A stretch of DNA of 64,000 nt from Caballeronia telluris (lineage in GTDB: Bacteria; Pseudomonadota; Gammaproteobacteria; Burkholderiales; Burkholderiaceae). Position numbers and translations under genes: made by a program. The notes below the pieces were generated by a model, which was not told the origin of the DNA, searched no databases, and worked only from the letters and a program-made list of their open reading frames with translations. Positions within the stretch are counted from its first letter, which is position 1; each line of letters begins with the position of its first letter. Where the stretch lies: NCBI RefSeq assembly GCF_001544495.1, contig NZ_FCNZ02000008.1, forward strand, positions 186,001 through 250,000, read 5' to 3'. Below are positions 36,211 to 43,572 of this stretch, in pieces.

Positions 36211-36795
36211 CTACGCGCCGAGCCACACCACGGTCAGCGAGCGCACGCCTTGCGCGCCCCGAATCAGCACGCCTTCGATATCCGCCGTCGCGGACGGCCC
36301 GGTCACGAGCACCGCATAGCGCGCCGACCCAAAATCGTCCCGCCGATACACTTCCTGCAAGCCGTCGACGAGTTGCGCCGGATCGAGCAGCACGACGAGA
36401 TGCTGCACGAGATAGCCGATCGAATTCACGATGTACTCGGCTTCGCTGAACCACACCGAACCCGTTTCCGCGACCCCGAAGCGTCCGCGCACCACGCCGA
36501 CATCGACATCCTGAAGCGAAGCCGGCGGCGTATCGGCTGCGAGCGGGCGATTGCCCTCGATCCCGTCCACCGCGGATGCCACCACCGCATTCGATCCGAA
36601 CCGCTCGGCCAGCATCGCGCGGACGTCGTCGAGATGCTGCGCTTCGATGCACGTGCCACCCATCATCGCGAGCGCGGCCGTGAAGCGTGCGCGCCGGTCG
36701 CCTTCGGGTACGTCGAACAGCGGCACGTCGGGACGCGGCCTTGGCGCCGGCTGCGCTGCGCGGATTCGGTCGAGAAAGGCGTCGCGAGTCGTCAT
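36211..36795 (-). CDS. lutC: L-lactate utilisation protein LutC
   Basis: A 194-aa LUD-domain protein, last gene of lutABC. The core GVVRGRFGVAETGSVWFSE and the terminal VLVTGPSATADIEGVLIRGAQGVRSLTV define the family. With LutA and LutB it forms the iron-sulfur L-lactate oxidation system described in Bacillus. Its ATG overlaps the lutB stop by 4 nt. It is only distantly similar to the first LutC-like gene at 33249-33920. Confidence 0.93.
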   Translation of the reverse strand: MTTRDAFLDRIRAAQPAPRPRPDVPLFDVPEGDRRARFTAALAMMGGTCIEAQHLDDVRAMLAERFGSNAVVASAVDGIEGNRPLAADTPPASLQDVDVGVVRGRFGVAETGSVWFSEAEYIVNSIGYLVQHLVVLLDPAQLVDGLQEVYRRDDFGSARYAVLVTGPSATADIEGVLIRGAQGVRSLTVVWLGA

Positions 36796-38183
36796 TTCGG
36801 TTGCTTCCGGTTTTTTCGATACCACTCGTGGAACGTCTCGGCGGGCGCGTCGGGCAAGTCGCGCTGACGCCCCCAGATGTTCAGCGGGTTGTAGAGCACG
36901 AAGTTCGGCAGACGCTTGAGCGCGCCGCCGAGCGAGGCGACCGTCGCGCGATACAGCGTCGGGCTCGCCAGCAGCCGTCCCGCCATCTTCAGCACTTCCT
37001 TCTTCACGAACGGCACTTCGTGCCGCTCGGCGATCACCTCGCGCCACTTGTAGATCTGCTCGTGGATGTTCACGCGCACGGGACACACGCTCGTGCAACT
37101 GCCGTTCATCGTCGAGGCGAACGGCAGGCTGCTGTAGCGCTTCAGGTCGAAGGTCGGATTGATGATCGCGCCGATCGGCCCCGAGTACGTGCCGCCGTAC
37201 GACAGCCCGCCGCTTCGCCGGTACACCGGGCAGGTATTCATGCACGCGCCGCAGCGGATGCACTTGAGCGAATACCAGAAGTCGTCCATCGCGAGGCGCT
37301 CGGAGCGGCCGTGATCGACGAGGATGTAGTGCATCTCCGTGCCGGGGCGCGGCGCGCGAAAGTGCGACGTGTATTGCGTGATCGGCGAGCCGAGCGCGCT
37401 GCGTGAAAGCATCCGCACGAAGACGCCAAGATCGGACACCTTCGGGATCAGCTTCTCGATGCCGATCGACGCGATGTGCAGCGGCGGCACGTTCGCGGAA
37501 AGATCGGCGTTGCCCTCGTTCGTGCAAACGACCACCGTCCCCGTTTCCGCCACCGCGAAGTTGCAGCCCGTCATGCCGGCCGTCTTTTCGCGCACGAAGT
37601 ACGGCCGCGTGTGCATGCGCTGGCTTTCGGCGAGATAGTGGATGTCGCTGTTCGCGGGATCGGTGCCGATCGTGCGGCCGAAGAGTTCCGCGACGTCCGC
37701 GCGCAGCTTGTGCACGGCCGGCACGACCATGTGGCTCGGGTCTTGATGATCGAGCTGCTGGATGCGCTCGCCGAGATCGGTCTCCATCACCGCGATGCCG
37801 CGCGGTTCCAGGAATTCGCGCATCTTGCATTCGTCGGTGAGCATCGACTTGCTTTTGACGAGCGTCGTCATGCCGCGCTCGCTCATCAGCCGATGCACGA
37901 TCGCGTTGTGCTCGTCCGCGTCCGCCGCGAAATGCACGACGACGCCGTTCTGTTCCGCCTGCGCGATGAACTGCTCGATGTAGTCGGCGAGATGCGAGAG
38001 CGTGTGCTCCTTGATCCCCGACGCGAGATCGCGCAGCGTCTCCCATTCCGCGATGCCGTGCGCCTGCGCATCGCGCTTCGTGCGCAAATCCCACAGGCGT
38101 TTGTCGTGAAACGCGACGTGATCCGCCTTCTGCAAGAACGCGCCGGCGGCCTTCGCGTGGTCGATACGGACGGTCTTCGTCAT
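36792..38183 (-). CDS. lutB: L-lactate utilisation iron-sulfur protein LutB
   Basis: A 463-aa protein with a LUD-type domain followed by a ferredoxin-like domain. The first cluster motif is CIRCGACMNTCPVYR, the second is CTSVCPVRVN, and GMTGCNFAVAETGTVVV is the shared LUD motif. It is the electron-transfer subunit of the lactate oxidation system. The start MTKTVRID at 38183 overlaps lutA by 4 nt. Upstream open sequence overlaps lutA and was not used. Confidence 0.94.
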   Translation of the reverse strand: MTKTVRIDHAKAAGAFLQKADHVAFHDKRLWDLRTKRDAQAHGIAEWETLRDLASGIKEHTLSHLADYIEQFIAQAEQNGVVVHFAADADEHNAIVHRLMSERGMTTLVKSKSMLTDECKMREFLEPRGIAVMETDLGERIQQLDHQDPSHMVVPAVHKLRADVAELFGRTIGTDPANSDIHYLAESQRMHTRPYFVREKTAGMTGCNFAVAETGTVVVCTNEGNADLSANVPPLHIASIGIEKLIPKVSDLGVFVRMLSRSALGSPITQYTSHFRAPRPGTEMHYILVDHGRSERLAMDDFWYSLKCIRCGACMNTCPVYRRSGGLSYGGTYSGPIGAIINPTFDLKRYSSLPFASTMNGSCTSVCPVRVNIHEQIYKWREVIAERHEVPFVKKEVLKMAGRLLASPTLYRATVASLGGALKRLPNFVLYNPLNIWGRQRDLPDAPAETFHEWYRKNRKQPK

Positions 38184-38923
38184 CCGCGTGCTCCGTTCAG
38201 AATCTGCGCGATGTGGATGAAACGCGCATCGAGCTTCATGCGTTCCGCGCATCCTTGCTGATGCATGAGACACGACATGTCGCCGGACACAATGTACTGC
38301 GCGCCCGCCCCGACGTGATCGCGCACCTTGTCCTGGCCCATTCGCACCGATACGGCTTCCTCGGTCACGGAGAACGTGCCGCCGAAGCCGCAGCATTCGT
38401 CGGGCCGCGCGGGCGCGACGAATTCGATGCCCTTCACGCGTTCGAGCAGCGCGCGCGGCTTGGAGAACGCCGGCTCGGCAATTTCCGACGCCGAGCTTTC
38501 GCGCAGATGCCGGATCGCGCTGCAACTGTTGTGCAACCCCACGCGATGCGGGAACTCGGCCCACGGGAAGTCGCGCACGTTGAGCACGTCGTGCAGGAAT
38601 TCGGTCAGTTCGAACGCACTCGCACGCACCTTGCGCACGGCCGCCGTCTGCTCGATCGCGGTGAAATGCTGACGCACATGATGGATGCAACTCGCCGACG
38701 GCCCGACCACGTAGTCGTAGTCGGCGAAGTTGCGCGCGAATACGCGCTCCGCGCCCGCCGCGTCTTTGTGCGCGCCGCTGTTCGCCATCGGCTGACCGCA
38801 ACAGGTTTGCGCCTCGGGGTAGTCCACGTCGAGGCCCAGCCGCTCGAGCAATTCGAGCGTCGCAATGCCGACTTCCGGATAGAAGGCGTCGATGAAACAA
38901 GGAACGAACAGGGCAACTTTCAT
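38180..38923 (-). CDS. lutA: L-lactate utilisation protein LutA (CCG-domain)
   Basis: A 247-aa iron-sulfur protein with two Cys-Cys-Gly motifs (TCCGQPMANSG and ECCGFGGTFSV), the hallmark of the LutA/GlpC/HdrB family. It is the first gene of the lutABC operon. The promoter faces that of the divergent GntR regulator; a FadR-type operator lies 57 nt upstream of its start codon. Confidence 0.94.
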   Translation of the reverse strand: MKVALFVPCFIDAFYPEVGIATLELLERLGLDVDYPEAQTCCGQPMANSGAHKDAAGAERVFARNFADYDYVVGPSASCIHHVRQHFTAIEQTAAVRKVRASAFELTEFLHDVLNVRDFPWAEFPHRVGLHNSCSAIRHLRESSASEIAEPAFSKPRALLERVKGIEFVAPARPDECCGFGGTFSVTEEAVSVRMGQDKVRDHVGAGAQYIVSGDMSCLMHQQGCAERMKLDARFIHIAQILNGARG

Positions 38924-38979
38924 GGCTTCAAGAGGCGTGGGACGTCGATGCGGGGCGCTGGCGCCAGCTTTGGTCAGCT

Positions 38980-38990
38980 TGGTCTGACCA
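38980..38990. promoter_or_regulatory. GntR/FadR-type operator TGGTCTGACCA
   Basis: A perfect 11-bp match to the FadR-subfamily consensus TNGTNNNACNA, palindromic apart from the central base. A further half-site TGGTCAG (38971-38977) lies 3 bp away. It sits between lutA and the GntR regulator, so binding could control both. The regulator is most likely the gene at 39066. Confidence 0.8.
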
Positions 38991-39065
38991 CGACTTTAAA
39001 GTTTGCGATCTTTCGTGTCAAACTAGGGAAATCCGCCAGCCTCAAGAAATCGAAAGCGACGACCG

Positions 39066-39812
39066 ATGACCTTCCAGCCCGTTCATTCCTATTCGCGCGT
39101 GCGTTTGTCCGATGTCGTCTCGGGACAAATCCGCGCGCTGATTTCGAGCGGCACGCTGCTGCCCGGCCAGCGACTGCCCGCCGAACGCGATCTCGCCGAG
39201 CAGTTGAACGTGTCGCGGCCGTCGCTGCGCGAGGCGTTGATCCGGCTCGAATCGGACGGGTTCATTCGCGCCGTCGCGCGCGGCGGGTTCATCGTGTCGG
39301 ACGTGACGGCGCCGCTCGTGTCCGATCCGCTCGCGGCGCTCCTCGAACAGCATCCGAACGCGAGCGCCGACGTGCTCGAACTGCGGCACGGGCTCGAAAC
39401 GCTTTCGACCGCCTATGCCGCCGAGCGCGCGACCGACGCGGACTTGCAGCGCATCGCCGCGGCCTTCGACGCGTTGCAGTCCGCGTCCGCCGAACCGAAG
39501 CGCACGCGCATCGCGGAAAAGGACGCGGCGTTTCACCTGGCGATTGCCGACGCGACACACAACGTCGCGCTCGCGCACGTGATGCACGGGCTGCACGAGC
39601 TGATCCGCGAATCGATGCTGACTTCGCACCGTCTCGTCGATTACGACGACGAGGTTGAAGCCAGGCTCCTCGCGCAGCATCGCGCGATCTTCGATGCGAT
39701 CGTCGCGCGCGATCCGCAGCGCGCCCGCGAAGCGGCCGGCGCGCATCTCGATTACGTGCAGACGCTTTATCGCGACCGGCCGCCGAGGCAGGCGCGCGCC
39801 GGTTCCGTCTGA
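39066..39812 (+). CDS. lldR: GntR-family regulator of lactate genes (LldR type, FCD domain)
   Basis: A 248-aa transcription regulator. The N-terminal winged helix (about 12-80) contains LPAERDLAEQLNVSRPSLREALIRLESDGFI; the C-terminal FCD ligand domain (about 95-235) has the metal-binding histidine/aspartate pattern (DAAFHLAIADATHNVAL, LLAQHRAI). It is divergent from lutABC and presumably represses it until lactate is present. The operator at 38980-38990 is the probable target. Confidence 0.88.
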   Translation: MTFQPVHSYSRVRLSDVVSGQIRALISSGTLLPGQRLPAERDLAEQLNVSRPSLREALIRLESDGFIRAVARGGFIVSDVTAPLVSDPLAALLEQHPNASADVLELRHGLETLSTAYAAERATDADLQRIAAAFDALQSASAEPKRTRIAEKDAAFHLAIADATHNVALAHVMHGLHELIRESMLTSHRLVDYDDEVEARLLAQHRAIFDAIVARDPQRAREAAGAHLDYVQTLYRDRPPRQARAGSV

Positions 39813-39929
39813 GCATAGCAACGCATAGGACAGCGCCTACACGCGTTTCGGACATCCCCGGATTTTTCTCAATCGACGCGCAGACGATACTGAAACCGTC
39901 CAATCAGAAAACGAACGGAGGAACCCCAA

Positions 39930-40004
39930 ATGCCTTATCTGCTCGGCTGGCTACTCGGCGTACCGGTGATCGTGCTCGTCATCCTGTATTTGATTTTTCA
40001 TTGA
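39930..40004 (+). CDS. 24-residue hydrophobic membrane miniprotein
   Basis: A tiny frame MPYLLGWLLGVPVIVLVILYLIFH with a strong Shine-Dalgarno (ACGGAGGAAC) 6-9 nt before the ATG. All but the first three residues form one membrane helix. It lies 117 nt after lldR and is followed 27 nt later by a perfect terminator (40032), which supports its being an expressed unit. I do not recognise the family; such single-span miniproteins often bind larger membrane proteins. Confidence 0.7.
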   Translation: MPYLLGWLLGVPVIVLVILYLIFH

Positions 40005-40031
40005 TTGCGCGGCAAGACGCGCGTCATCGCG

Positions 40032-40067
40032 AAAGGCGTCGTTACAATACGACGCCTTTTCTTTTTT
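40032..40067 (+). terminator. Terminator after the miniprotein gene
   Basis: A perfect 11-bp stem AAAGGCGTCGT / ACGACGCCTTT with the loop around TACAA, followed by TTTTCTTTTTT. It lies 27 nt after the miniprotein stop and 14 nt before creA. The loop contains TACAAT, so it may also overlap a creA promoter. Confidence 0.8.
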
Positions 40068-40080
40068 CCGAAGGAATCCG

Positions 40081-40569
40081 ATGAAACGCGCCCGTCATCA
40101 AGCTCGCTCAGCCGGCGTGCTCGCCGCCCTCGCCATCGGCTGCCTGCCGTTCGCGCAGGCCGAAGAAATCGCGAGCGTCAACACCAACTTCCGCTTCACG
40201 GGCTCGGATCGCGTGAGCGTCGAAGCCTATGACGACCCGCTCGTCACCGGCGTGACGTGTTACGTGTCGAGGGCGCGCACGGGCGGCGTGAAAGGCACGC
40301 TCGGCATCGCCGAAGATCCGACGGAAGCGTCGATCGCCTGCCGCCAGGTCGCGCCGATCAAGATCGTCGAGCCGCTCAAGCAGAAGGCGGATGTGTTCTC
40401 GGACCGCATGTCGTTCATCTTCAAGACACTGCACGTCGTGCGGATCGTCGATGCGAAGCGCAATACGCTCGTCTATCTGACCTACAGCGACCGCATCGCG
40501 ACCGGCAGCGCGAAAAACAGCGTGACGGCCGTGCCAGTCCCCGCCGGCACGGCGATTCCGGTCAAATGA
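40081..40569 (+). CDS. creA: CreA family periplasmic protein
   Basis: A 162-aa exported protein. The signal peptide ends near residue 27 (PFAQA). The mature part has ITGVTCYVSRARTGGVKGTLG-like and VVRIVDAKRNTLVYLTYSDR segments typical of CreA, whose function is unknown. GAAGGAATCC precedes the ATG. It is not followed by creBCD genes. Confidence 0.88.
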   Translation: MKRARHQARSAGVLAALAIGCLPFAQAEEIASVNTNFRFTGSDRVSVEAYDDPLVTGVTCYVSRARTGGVKGTLGIAEDPTEASIACRQVAPIKIVEPLKQKADVFSDRMSFIFKTLHVVRIVDAKRNTLVYLTYSDRIATGSAKNSVTAVPVPAGTAIPVK

Positions 40570-40651
40570 GCGCGCCGGCGCTGTCCGGCAGCCGCTGAAA
40601 AGCGCGTGGCGTGTAAGATCGTCGGCTCGACCCTGAAAAGCCCTGCCCGTC

Positions 40652-41473
40652 ATGACCGTCAACCGATTCAGCGATTCCGCGCGCTACTGGCGCTCGCCGC
40701 TCGCGCCCGGCGCGGACATGCTGACCGCCGAGTACCACGACCACGCGTTCACGCCGCACTGGCACGACGCGTACACGGTGCCCGTGATCGAGGCGGGCGC
40801 CGAATGCTACGACTATCGCGGCTCGCACTATGTCGCCGAGGCCGGTTCGGTGCCGGTCATCAATCCGGGCGAGCTGCACACGGGCGCGCGGGCGGTCGAT
40901 GCGGGCTGGCGGTATCGCGTGTTCTATCTGCCGGTGGAATTCGTGCAGTCGATCGCGAGCGAAGTCTCCGGCCGCGCGGAGCCCTTGCCGTGGTTTCCCG
41001 CCGACATCATCCGCGACGGCGATCTCGCGCGCCGTCTCGTACTCGCGCACCGCGCGCTCGAAACGAACGCCGATCCGCTTCACGCCGAGACCGCGCTCCT
41101 CGATGCACTCTCGACGCTCCTCGCGCGGCACGCGGGCGAGCGCCCGGCGCTTGCCCGCATGGGCAGCGACGCGGTGCGCGTCGAAGCGATGAAGGCGCGC
41201 CTGACCGACGACCTCACCGCACCGGTCACGCTGGCGGAACTCGCGCAGAGCGTCGGCTTGTCGACGTTTCATGCGGCACGGCTCTTCACGCGCGAGACCG
41301 GCCTCGCGCCGCACGCCTGGCGCAACCAGATGCGGCTTACGCGCTCGCTCGGCGCGTTGCGCGCGGGCGTCCCGGTGACGGAAGTCGCGGCGGCGAGCGG
41401 TTTCACCGATCAAAGCCATTTCACGCGGCATTTCAAGCGCGCGTTCGGCGTGCCGCCGGGGCGCTGGCGATAG
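40652..41473 (+). CDS. AraC-family regulator next to azlCD
   Basis: A 273-aa regulator. An N-terminal cupin-type sensing domain (about 20-110, with HDHAFTPHWHDAYTV) is followed by a double helix-turn-helix (about 175-270: TLAELAQSVGLSTFHAARLFTRETG and ASGFTDQSHFTRHFKRAFGVPP). It lies 103 nt before the azlC start and is likely the regulator of the exporter; AraC plus azlCD is a common pairing in this group. Confidence 0.9.
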   Translation: MTVNRFSDSARYWRSPLAPGADMLTAEYHDHAFTPHWHDAYTVPVIEAGAECYDYRGSHYVAEAGSVPVINPGELHTGARAVDAGWRYRVFYLPVEFVQSIASEVSGRAEPLPWFPADIIRDGDLARRLVLAHRALETNADPLHAETALLDALSTLLARHAGERPALARMGSDAVRVEAMKARLTDDLTAPVTLAELAQSVGLSTFHAARLFTRETGLAPHAWRNQMRLTRSLGALRAGVPVTEVAAASGFTDQSHFTRHFKRAFGVPPGRWR

Positions 41474-41575
41474 AAGCGCGCGACGCAACCGCAACGCCCT
41501 TCCTTTGACGAACCGCAAGAACGTACAAGCGCGCCTGTGTCCGCTGCCTTATCCTCGCTGCCACAGGAGGACATC

Positions 41576-42313
41576 TTGAAAGCACCACCCGGCAACAGCA
41601 CGACCCTCGGCGAACTCGCCGCGGGCGCCCGCGACACCATCCCGATGATGGTCGGCGCCGCGCCTTTCGGCGTCATTTTCGGCACGCTCGTGACCGCGAG
41701 CCCGCTCAGTCTGTGGCACGGTCAACTGATGTCGCTCGCGGTCTTCGCGGGCTCGGCGCAGTTCATCGCGGTCGGACTGATCGCGGGACATGCGAGTTTC
41801 GCCGTCATCTGGGCGACGACGCTCATCGTCAACCTGCGCCACATCCTCTACTCCGCGACGCTTGCGCCCTATGTCGCGCACCTGCCGGCGCGCTGGCGCT
41901 GGACGCTCGGCGCGCTGATGACCGACGAGGTGTTCGCGGTCGCCTACGCGCACTATCAAAAGCGCCCGCCCGGCGAGACCGGTCCGCATTACTTCTTCGG
42001 CTCCGGCCTCGCGATGTACCTGAACTGGCAGTTGTGGACGCTCGTCGGCCTCGTCTTCGGCGCCGCGTTTCCCGGCCTGCAGTCGCTTGGCCTCGATTTC
42101 GCGATGGTCGCCACGTTCATCGCGATCATCGTGCCGCAACTCGTCGCGCTGCGGTTCGTGGCGGCGTCGCTGGCGGCCGGTGTGCTGTCGTTCGCGTGGC
42201 AGGGCTGGCCGTACAAGCTCGGCCTGCTCGCGGCGGTGGTCGTGGGCGTCGCGGTGGGGATGCTGCTGACGATGCTCGAAGGACGCCTTCATCCGCAGGA
42301 GCGCACGCAATGA
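41576..42313 (+). CDS. azlC: Branched-chain amino acid exporter subunit AzlC
   Basis: Large subunit of the AzlCD exporter (LIV-E family). It has about seven membrane segments; the N-terminal GARDTIPMMVGAAPFGVIFG is typical. I used the TTG at 41576 because a perfect AGGAGG lies 5 nt before it; a GTG at 41537 lacks this. Length 245 aa. Its stop overlaps azlD by 4 nt. Confidence 0.93.
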   Translation: MKAPPGNSTTLGELAAGARDTIPMMVGAAPFGVIFGTLVTASPLSLWHGQLMSLAVFAGSAQFIAVGLIAGHASFAVIWATTLIVNLRHILYSATLAPYVAHLPARWRWTLGALMTDEVFAVAYAHYQKRPPGETGPHYFFGSGLAMYLNWQLWTLVGLVFGAAFPGLQSLGLDFAMVATFIAIIVPQLVALRFVAASLAAGVLSFAWQGWPYKLGLLAAVVVGVAVGMLLTMLEGRLHPQERTQ

Positions 42314-42660
42314 CGTCGATCGCGCAAACCTCATCGGCGAGCTATGTCGTGCTGATTCTCGGCATGGCGCTCGTGACTTACCTGATCCGTGCGGCCGTCT
42401 TCGTGCTCGGCGAGAAGCTCGCGTTTCCGCCCGTCGTGCGCACGGCGCTCTCGTTCGTGCCCGTCACGGTGCTGACCGCGATCATCGTGCCGATGACCGT
42501 CTCGCCGCACGGCAACGGCGCCGAACTGAGCTGGCGCAATTCGCAACTGGTCGCGGCGGTGGTCGCGATCGGCGTGTGCGTCGCGACGCGGCGGCCGTTG
42601 CTGACGATCGCCGTGTCGCTCGCGGTGTTTTTCTTCTGGCAACTCGTCGTGGTCGCCTGA
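42310..42660 (+). CDS. azlD: Branched-chain amino acid exporter subunit AzlD
   Basis: Small subunit of the AzlCD exporter, 116 aa with four hydrophobic segments. It includes LVTYLIRAAVFVLGEKL and the FVPVTVLTAIIVPM pattern of the family. The ATG overlaps the azlC stop codon, so the two subunits are translationally coupled. Confidence 0.92.
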   Translation: MTSIAQTSSASYVVLILGMALVTYLIRAAVFVLGEKLAFPPVVRTALSFVPVTVLTAIIVPMTVSPHGNGAELSWRNSQLVAAVVAIGVCVATRRPLLTIAVSLAVFFFWQLVVVA

Positions 42661-42789
42661 CAGCCGATTCTAAAATCCTCAAGTTCCCGGCCAGCGCGCC
42701 GTAATAAGAGACGAATGGCCTTCGCCCTCGTGGCCGGCCGACTGTACTCCCGCCATCAGCATCTCTGACGCGCGGAACCGGGAACCATC

Positions 42790-43554
42790 ATGCGTCAAAT
42801 CACCCTTTCGTTTCGCGACGAGACCGTCGCTTCGCTGCATCGCGACTTCGAATCGTTCGTTCGTCTTTCGCTCAAGATCGATCCGCACTTCTTCACGCCG
42901 ACGTTCGAGGACTTCCTGCGCGCGAAACTCCTCGACAATCCGACGCCGCTCACCGAGCAGGCCGTGCAGCACATGCTGCAAAACGGCCAGTACGCGTGGG
43001 CGAAGCGCACGCTCGACAAGGAGTTTCCGGAGGTCGTCGAGATTCTGATCCAGCAGGCGGCCGAGCATGGTTTCAGTTTCGCGATCCGCTCGGACTGGAC
43101 GGCCGAGGATCTCATCATGGCGTCGCGCGCGTGGGCGATGGCGATCGTCACGGAGGCCAAGGGCGACGCGTCGCAGGTCGACGCGCTCGCGTCGCAGATC
43201 AAGTCGGCGGCGATGGACGTCCGCGAAGTCGAGGAAAAGATGCAGACGCCGGCCTGGCGTCTCGCGGATTCGCTGCGTCAGCGCGTGTACGACACGAAGA
43301 TCGCGGTGGAGCACAGCGTGGGGTCGAGCGCGCGGGAAAAGTTGGGCGAATTGCGGTGCCTGCTGCGGCTCGGGATCTCCTACGGGTCGATCCAGAAGCA
43401 CGAAGCGCAGCAGGTGCTGGAATACCTGCGGTCGATGCGACCGGAACTGTTTATCGAAGAGCCTTACGACGGGTTCACGCGCTTTGCCAACTGGCTGCGC
43501 AGCGTCTTCGCGCCGACGGAGAGGGTGCCGAGGGCGTCGCGGGCGCAGCGCTGA
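42790..43554 (+). CDS. Conserved-looking protein of unknown function (254 aa)
   Basis: I do not recognise this protein. It has no signal or membrane segment and is mostly helical, with charged N-terminal (SFRDETVASLHRDFESFVRLSL) and central helices (ASQVDALASQIKSAAMDVREVEEKMQ). GGGAACC lies upstream of the ATG. It is a convincing gene because of its even codon use and the closely following convergent helicase gene (18-nt gap). It may be specific to the family. Confidence 0.7.
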   Translation: MRQITLSFRDETVASLHRDFESFVRLSLKIDPHFFTPTFEDFLRAKLLDNPTPLTEQAVQHMLQNGQYAWAKRTLDKEFPEVVEILIQQAAEHGFSFAIRSDWTAEDLIMASRAWAMAIVTEAKGDASQVDALASQIKSAAMDVREVEEKMQTPAWRLADSLRQRVYDTKIAVEHSVGSSAREKLGELRCLLRLGISYGSIQKHEAQQVLEYLRSMRPELFIEEPYDGFTRFANWLRSVFAPTERVPRASRAQR

Positions 43555-43572
43555 ACGGCGCCGAGGAGCGCC

